In this document: in pieces, positions 58,162 to 64,000 of the stretch
Position numbering within the stretch: position 1 is the first letter of the stretch
How the letters are laid out: the number at the start of each line of letters is the position of its first letter
From: Sorghum bicolor
Taxonomy: Eukaryota > Streptophyta > Magnoliopsida > Poales > Poaceae
Assembly: GCF_000003195.3 (NCBI RefSeq)
Contig: NC_012878.2
Span: 12,951,104-13,015,103 of the forward strand
Reading direction: 5' to 3'
Length of the DNA: 64,000 nucleotides
The notes under the pieces: generated by a model
What the model was told of the DNA's origin: nothing
What the model saw: only the letters and a program-made list of their open reading frames with translations
Database searches by the model: none
Made by a program: the position numbers and the translations under genes

Positions 58162-59402
58162 TGTTGACGGTCCTTAATGCTCATATTTAACCATCAATTA
58201 ATCATGGAAAAGGATCCAAATGCAACCAACACCTAGACTTATGGTTTTATCTGACAGAATTCCACGAGTTTTGGTGTTTGTCTATTTCTGCAGGGGGTTA
58301 TCAGGAAATACGGAAGAAAGGCCCACACGTCGGGTTTACATAGAGATATTAACGTGCCAAACAATTTTATATCATCTAGAGGACTCCAGAAGCCACGGGA
58401 ACGAAGCGGAGGCCGAGAGGGCTCAGGGCAGGGCGCCCGTCCTACTCTCCTCGGCGCCCGCCCTCACACAGAGTCCAATCAGGACACGTTTCGGGGATTA
58501 TGCTCCACCGACCTAATGGATCAAGGAAAACCGTGCGATTAATGTCGGTTTGATCCGACGGCCCAAATTCATCTGAAAAGACTATATAAGCAAGCCCCCT
58601 GGCCCCTGGAGATCATACCTCTTCTACAGAATCAAAGTTAGGGTTTCAATTCTTCATCCAAGTAGAGAGGATCCCTCTAGTTCATCTAGTTCTAGTTCTA
58701 GTTCATCTAGTTCTAGTTTTCTAGTTCTAGTTAGTTCTAGTTGTAATCTAGAAAATAGGGAGAGAGAAGAGGAGAGCGGAGGAGGAGGAGCCGGATCTGT
58801 CAGATCTTCCTCAACATTGTACTTTTGCAGCAACTGGTTCGTTCTTCATCGTTCTCCAGGTTCTTCAATTCATAATTCCTGAGTTCTTTAATTACTTTTA
58901 TTTACATTCAAGTTATTTATTGGATTCCCGCTTGCATCAAGTGCTCTAATCTTTGAAACATTAGAGTAGTAATTAATAGATTAGACGTGGTGTTTAGTCT
59001 TGCAATTACCTGGAATTGCACCCAATCCTGTGGATTGTTGTGGTAGCCCTAGGGTAGTGACAGCCCTAACGGTCGATGTATTCCACCTCGTTCGGATCGG
59101 TGTTTGTAGGACCGTAGTCAGACCTTCCTAGCCCCCTTCTCATCTCTTTCTATGGTTAGTGCTCTGATGTCCTGAAATAGCTAATCTTGAAGTAATTCTT
59201 AGATCAACTAGAGAACTCTCAGGAAACTTCCTCTCTTCCCACTAAAAATAATTATATAAGTTATCTTTGGGAGATCTTGAATCTTAATTAGTACACTCAC
59301 GTTCCCTGTGGAAAATCGATACTCTGGAATACTCCCGGGTGAAGGCTACATCGGTATCCGTGCGCTTGCGGATTTTTCTGTTTGCGTTTAAATTACCCAA
59401 CA
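58162..59402 (+). repeat. Element G 3' LTR
   Basis: 1,241 bp, TGTTGACGG to ACCCAACA; TATATAA at 58583-58589. Followed by the ATGCC duplication at 59403-59407. Confidence 0.93.
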
Positions 59403-59882
59403 ATGCCCACGTAGTATTCTTCTCCTTGTTGATGTAGAACCACTGCTTCGCTTTCCCCAAGAGTGAGAATGGGAAAAGGCGAAGTAATATAGCATCTCTA
59501 GAGACATCCTTGATAGTGAAAGTGCTATCTCCACAAAGTGTTGGAGATGAGCACTAGCATCTTCATGGGCCTTCCCATAGAACTGGCTTGTTTGCACTAT
59601 GTTGATTAGCACTGGCTTGAGCTCAAATGACCCATTAATGTCCACAGCTGGTCCAGTACAGATGTTGGCCGTAGTGGGAGCTGAGAACTCACAAAGTGAC
59701 TTGTCAGCCATGACGTCAATCTCTGGTGTCAAACTTTGAGTAGGTTGATCTTCTGACTCAGGAGGATTGGCAAGCTGATATGTTGATGATGTTGATTGAT
59801 TCCTTTTCAACTTAGCCTTCATCTTCTTGATCAATGTCTCTGGATTATCAATGAAGTTATTTGGGAGATCAAACCTATTCAT
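59403..59882 (-). pseudogene. Element E gag N-terminal region
   Basis: From an ATG at 59882: a Lys-rich start, a linker with a TPEIDVMADKSLCEFSAPTT segment, and the Athila gag core (NGSFELKPVLINIVQTSQFY, GKAHEDASAHLQHF). A frame change follows near 59530; the correct frame then encodes GKAKQWFYINKEKNTTW up to the G insertion, and continues at 49876. The PBS lies about 125 bp upstream. Confidence 0.8.
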
Positions 59883-60005
59883 ACATTACCCTACATTGAT
59901 AAAAATAGACAAAAAGACAAGGGTAAAGTTGCATGAGTGAGAAGGGTGGATGGTGCTTAATTTATGAGTGGATGCAGTGATGCTCATTATCCTTTGATGC
60001 TTTCA

Positions 60006-60026
60006 CCTTCCCCGATAATGGCGCCA
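60006..60026 (-). other. Primer-binding site, element E
   Basis: Minus-strand TGGCGCCATTATCGGGGAAG, eight bases inside the 5' LTR, close to the canonical site of G. Confidence 0.75.
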
Positions 60027-60034
60027 AAAATGCT

Positions 60035-61667
60035 TGTTGACACTTCTTAACACAACTACTAAAAATAGACTCTTAAACCTATCCCTAGCAATGGCGTCAA
60101 ATTACTTAACATCACTTAAGCTAGGTTGTCATCTCTAACATGATGTAGAAGTGCTGGTATTAAATCTATATGTTTTCAAGGAAATAAATAAATAAAGGAT
60201 CCACAAGCATAGGTAATACCGATGTAGCATTTTAACCAAGAGTATTCCAGGTATCATTATTTATATTTTTACCACTAGGAAGAGACTTGTAATGGATAAT
60301 GCGCAATAAGCACTGCATGTAATCATGGAGACCTTAACCATGTCTTTTATCTATCTCTCATGTAGGGCAAGTGTCACATAAGATAAATATATGAATATGA
60401 ATAATAAGTGACAAATGATAAATAAGAATTCATAGCCATAAGATAAACATGATAATCATGTCAATTAGATTACTCTAAGTCTATAGCACTAGCATGGTAT
60501 TAGGATAATCTACAAGAATAAATCCTAAGTATTCTAACTATATTGTCAAAGCATACTTTGATTAGTGCAAGTACACCTAGCATCATCGCAAGAATAGGTT
60601 ATATCTATGCATAGTGATATTAGCAAGAAAGATCATGAACATAGCAATCACTTCCCTGTAATAATGGTGCTCTACAATCCTTATAATTAGGAGAAAGAAT
60701 ACAAAGGACTTAACAGGACTGTCACTCCCGTGATCTACCTCAAGCTCCAGACTATAAGGGGTAATCGCAGGTAAATACGGTCTAGGAACCATGCCTACAC
60801 AATATTTACCACTTACCAATCAATCTAATGAGTAAGTGCTATACGATCCTATGCATAAACATAATTCTAATCTAACTACACTAAGCATATAATCAAGGTA
60901 AACTAATAACAATATAATTAAGAACATAAGCAAATAGAATAAAGTCAATTCCGATATAATCAAATAGATCAAAGTCATATTCATAGTAGTAAGAACTAAT
61001 ATAAATATAAAGAGAATAAGAGTTTACCAAGAATTAAAGATAGATTTGGACTCCAAGGTTGACTTGACTCCTTCTAGATCTATTCCTATGTAGTTATGCT
61101 AAAGAACTATAGAAGATGGTGGCTAAGAACCCTATAGAGACAGATCCATTCGAGGGACCCCTCTCTGTCTAATTCTTCTTCTCTTGATCTTCTCAGAGAA
61201 TTATGAACTCCACCTCCAGGGGGGTCAGGCTTGTATTTATAGCCCCTAGGAAGCACCACAGCCCTTAGATCAAACCGACTTAAACGTACACTTAAGATTA
61301 ATCCTCAAATTCGGTGGAGGCAGGATCCGCGAGGTTCACCCTGATTGGTTGAACTCTCTGGGCGGCCGCCCCTGACAAGGTGGGGCGCCCACCCCTGCCC
61401 TATGGTAGGTGGGTCCCACCTTTTAGGTGGTGTCTTCCCGAGTCTTCTGGTGTATTCCTAAGTTGACGTTTTATGTATTCTCTCTATGTAAATCTGACAT
61501 GTGGATCTTCTTTTGTTCTTATTCTGATAACCCCCTATAGAAATATACAATCACCAAAACTTATGGAATTATGTTAGTGAGAACCCCTATAGCTGGATAG
61601 TATTTTGATTTTAGTCCTTTCTCATGCTAGGTTGACGGTTAAAAAGAGTACTTATCTACCGTCAAAA
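60035..61667 (-). repeat. Element E 5' LTR (right)
   Basis: 1,633 bp, TGTTGACAC to CCGTCAAAA, the final CA having become AA. It contains the empty site of LTR D (60346-60370) and a minus-strand TATAAATA at 61234-61241. Followed by GTTAC at 61668-61672. A short unit AAATAAATAAATAAA at 60182 matches the expanded tract in the left LTR. Confidence 0.88.
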
Positions 61668-61672
61668 GTTAC

Positions 61673-61885
61673 AGACTTTGCTTGTAACACAAAACACTTT
61701 TTTTATAAAAGTGTGTTACTAACAAAAATTTTAGTAACAAAAAATTAATGTTACAAGAAAAATGTTACATAAATGTATTATATTGTAACACATAAATGGA
61801 ACATATAAAATGTGTTACAAATATATGCACTATAGTAACACAAAATATTGTTACAGTCCAGGTGTTATAAAGATTCGTAGAGCAA
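61673..61885. repeat. CACTA subterminal repeats continued
   Basis: About ten copies of TGTTAC or GTAACA in both orientations in 210 bp (for example near 61690, 61723, 61731, 61751, 61763, 61785, 61811, 61835 and 61850). They continue the pattern at 20920-20982 once E is removed. 61886-62849 has no recognised gene; 62200-62290 is GC-rich and may hold an exon or foreign sequence. Confidence 0.65.
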
Positions 61886-62849
61886 TTGTTACCTGGGATC
61901 TTTGCTTCGCTCGCTCAATTCCCGCGCACCCGTGCTCATGCGTACACATCCACGTGCAGTGGTTTCGGGAGATCCTTGAATCATGCTCCCACTTGCTCGT
62001 TTCCTCGGCGCGAGAAAAATGCATATTTAGGAATACAATCACCACGCTTTACAATTTTGGGTAGACACTTAATTTTCTTGCTATTATGTATATTTCCTCC
62101 GTTTATAGTATTCCTCCATTAATTTGGCATATGAACTAATATTTTTGCCCTTTTGCTTGTTTTAACGTTTCTTTTACTCTTTTGCACATTACATACTGAT
62201 GCAGGTAGCACCATGGCCCATATAGGCAAGCAAGCAGGGTGGCTACCCCCTGGTAAGTAGGCTGCTGGTTGGCTGGCCGCCGGTGCCGCCGGACATAAAA
62301 ATTATAGAACAATGACCAAATAAAAATTCTAAAATATTAAACATAATAAAAAATTTCCACAAAAATTCTTGGCATATGACACAATAATAAGCACAGTAAT
62401 CATAAGTTCATCTTACAAATCCATGAATTTAGCATAAACAAGTTAATCTCACAAAACCATAGTTATATTTTAAATGAGTTACATCATATATCAAATAAAA
62501 ATTCAGGATTCATCACAAATAAAATCATTCATCCAATATGTAGCCTTTTCTTTAGTATGATATTTTTTCATGTAAACACCATGCATCCTCACAGTACTAG
62601 TGGTGTCAGTTTATGCAGAGCCGCCCTCTCCTAATAAGAACGTAAGCTGACTGCACAGAAGTATGGTACGACAATTAGATGTATAATAAAATTTATTGCA
62701 CAATAAATGTGTTAATTTTCCTTACCTTCTAGTGAACCTTCGTGTACCATTGAAGAAATGAGCTTGCACAATAAAGAGTCCATGTACTGTACCTCATGAA
62801 CTATGATCATTCAATCCATTGCCACTAGCATCCACTGTTGTTCCCTCAA

Positions 62850-63442
62850 TGTCTTACATTTACATTATTAAACATATCTGCAAGGTGTGTGACATGGAAT
62901 GGCTCATTTTCTACATCGTCTTCCCATTCATCACAACCTATGTCATATATATCTCTTGGTTTCAGCTTCATGACTACAGACCACCTAGGGTTTTATTTCT
63001 CATCAGCATAAAACACCTGGTCGGCTTGATTAGGAAAAATATACAGTTCATGAACAATCTTTTCTCAGAAATTAACAAGTGTGTACCCATACTTGTCCTT
63101 CTTTATTCCTCTTTTAGAAATAACATCAACCCATTCACATTTGAAAAGTACCACAGAAAAATTCCTAGAGTAGTTTAACTCAATAATATCAATTATCCTC
63201 TCATAGTAAGTCACATCTTCTAAAACTGGCCTACCATCACTTGCACTGGCATAACTTGATGTTTTTGCAGTTAGCACTACACCACTATTTTGTGTCACCT
63301 TATCCAATCGTTTTGGCCTAAAATGGAAACCTCGACTGTTGAAAGCACGATACCTTTTCCCAGCATCAACTGGCCCACAAGCTAGCCATCTAATGTCATC
63401 TTTAATACCATGAATGCCATTTTTCCTCTCTAATTGTATTAT
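62850..63442 (-). pseudogene. CACTA transposase C-terminal exon, DUF4216-type
   Basis: On the minus strand the exon begins after an ACAG acceptor at 63443 ([19 protein letters not shown]) and continues through [53 protein letters not shown] and YGYTLVNF to a stop near 63065. The same frame then goes on through ADQVFYADEK, WSVVMKLKPRDIYDIG and EPFHVTHLADMF to about 62850. This order is characteristic of the DUF4216 region at the end of TNP2-type proteins. At least two stops interrupt it. Confidence 0.85.
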
Positions 63443-63510
63443 CTGTACAATTATACATGTTTAGTCCTCCATGTTAGTGCTACATAAGCATTTTGAGTTA
63501 AGGTACTTAC

Positions 63511-63616
63511 ATGAGTTGTAAACCATTGGTGGAACTTCTCATTTTGGATTTTCTCAATATCTCTATAACTGGCTCTATGTCCAGTACCATTTCCAATGAT
63601 CTCTTCAGCATGAGCT
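63511..63616 (-). pseudogene. CACTA transposase internal exon
   Basis: 106 bp between an AG acceptor (63617-63618) and a GTAAGT donor (63505-63510). Encodes HAEEIIGNGTGHRASYRD and KFHQWFTTHV, matching the F-x-x-WF-x-x-H segment between the DUF4218 and DUF4216 regions. Confidence 0.7.
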
Positions 63617-63681
63617 CTACATTTTAAATATAAGAAAATTTATGGGAGGCAAAAAAATAAATTTAAGCTTACAATTTTTAC

Positions 63682-64000
63682 CTAAGGTATGGATCGACGT
63701 CAGAGCAATTGAAAAGCACATATCTATGTGCTTGTACTTTAGCCAAACCTCTCTCAGGAAATAACTACTTGGCTTCCCAAGTGGTTTCCCAGAATGAGGA
63801 AAAAGAGTTAATACATGTCTAGTAGAGCATCCAAGTGACTCCTCATTATCATTATTCCATGAAAGCCTATTAGACAGTGGAAACCATCAAGAAATGTTGA
63901 ACAAAAGTGCATAGCCTCTTTTGCAAGAACTGATTCTGCAATGCAGCCCTCGGGATGAGCTTTATTTCTCATGTTTGACTTCAAATCACCGAGGTACCTA
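63682..64000 (-). pseudogene. CACTA transposase exon, DUF4218-type, runs off the window
   Basis: Minus-strand frames encode YLGDLKSNMRNKAHPEGCIA and ESVLAKEAMHFCSTF near 63880-64000, the conserved YL..LK..VRNKARPEGSIAE..L block of En/Spm transposases. It ends at a GTAAAA donor at 63681. The upstream catalytic region is outside the window. Confidence 0.8.

Larger units (their letters stand above)
49877..59402 (+). mobile_element. Element G: Athila-like, non-autonomous, plus orientation
   Basis: LTRs 49877-51122 and 58162-59402, perfect duplication ATGCC (49872-49876 and 59403-59407), canonical TGGCGCC primer-binding site, a gag start, two protease-like segments, a long 3' non-coding region and a polypurine tract. 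No RT or integrase. It carries LTR J. The LTRs differ at about 28 sites over 1,240 bp (about 2.3%) by eye. Confidence 0.92.
20983..61667 (-). mobile_element. Element E: Athila-like retrotransposon, host of the nested stack
   Basis: Flanked by the perfect duplication GTTAC (20978-20982 and 61668-61672). Element orientation is minus: 5' LTR 60035-61667, PBS, gag (59403-59882 then 49826-49876), gag C-terminus and protease (40150-40990), long 3' non-coding region, PPT, and 3' LTR (20983-21343 plus 36608-37928). RT and integrase are missing from E itself. Inserted into it are D (with B inside), H (with F inside) and G (with J inside). Hand comparison of about 385 bp of the LTRs gave about 20 differences, so E is older than A, B and G. 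Confidence 0.85.
20887..64000 (-). mobile_element. CACTA (En/Spm) DNA transposon, split by the nested stack, right end outside window
   Basis: The left tip starts CACTACTGCAAAAC at 20887. Element E entered 96 bp inside it, and CACTA sequence resumes at 61673. Subterminal TGTTAC/GTAACA repeats occur on both sides of E, and DUF4216/DUF4218-type transposase coding sequence lies on the minus strand at 62850-64000. The 3-bp duplication cannot be checked because the far end is beyond the window. Confidence 0.8.

Noticed and set aside
62819..63178. Plus-strand ORF of 119 codons with hydrophobic segments at the right end
   Set aside because: It is the complement of the DUF4216-type transposase exon; the minus strand carries the recognisable protein.

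Overview
The window is intergenic DNA from a plant with a large, transposon-rich nuclear genome, most likely a grass (Poaceae, probably panicoid). This is inferred from the mix of families: Tat-clade Ty3/gypsy elements with two RNase H domains and an antisense plant-mobile-domain gene, Athila-like elements with a TGGCGCC primer-binding site, a Tekay/Del-like element with LTRs of about 2-3 kb, and a CACTA (En/Spm) transposon with DUF4216/DUF4218-type coding sequence. I found no convincing host gene, tRNA, rRNA or CRISPR array. Nearly all coding sequence is broken transposon sequence; one long intact ORF remains, the gag of element B.

Layout. 1-1740: decayed, once-spliced repetitive gene with 12-residue Pro-rich repeats and a coiled-coil tail. 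1740-2965: LTR-like DNA, minus. 2966-3420: Athila-like protease fragment, minus. 3421-20168: remnant of a Tekay-like element (gag and protease scraps, PPT, 3' LTR at 18259-20168), split by Tat element A (3556-15446, duplication GCTTC). 20169-20886: LTR end and leader of another Tat element. 20887 to the right edge: one CACTA transposon, with its left tip at 20887-20982 and its body resuming at 61673. A nested stack fills it: Athila-like element E (20983-61667, duplication GTTAC). In E's left LTR sits a Tekay-like solo LTR D (21344-36607), which itself holds Tat element B (22717-35131, duplication AAAGC). E's interior holds a truncated relative H (40999-49825), which holds solo LTR F (44625-46582, duplication CCTAC). 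E's gag holds element G (49877-59402, duplication ATGCC), which holds LTR J (52318-54197).

How the pieces work together. A and B are oriented minus (gag-pro-pol on the minus strand). Between pol and the 3' LTR each carries a second gene on the plus strand: TATA box, six exons with matching boundaries in the two copies, an N-terminal plant mobile domain and a C-terminal coiled coil. Pol and this gene end tail to tail, 155-158 bp apart, around two perfect 7-bp-arm inverted repeats. The motif GCCGAT/ATCGGC is heavily over-represented throughout A and B and forms inverted pairs in the LTR, the antisense promoter and the tail-to-tail spacer. I consider this the most interesting system here. E, G and the fragment at 2966-3420 look like members of an Athila-like lineage that ends its coding region after protease and lacks RT and integrase; H is a relative that still has them.

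Hand-counted LTR differences (about 2% for A, B and G; about 5% over one stretch of E) agree with the nesting order. All counts were made by eye.
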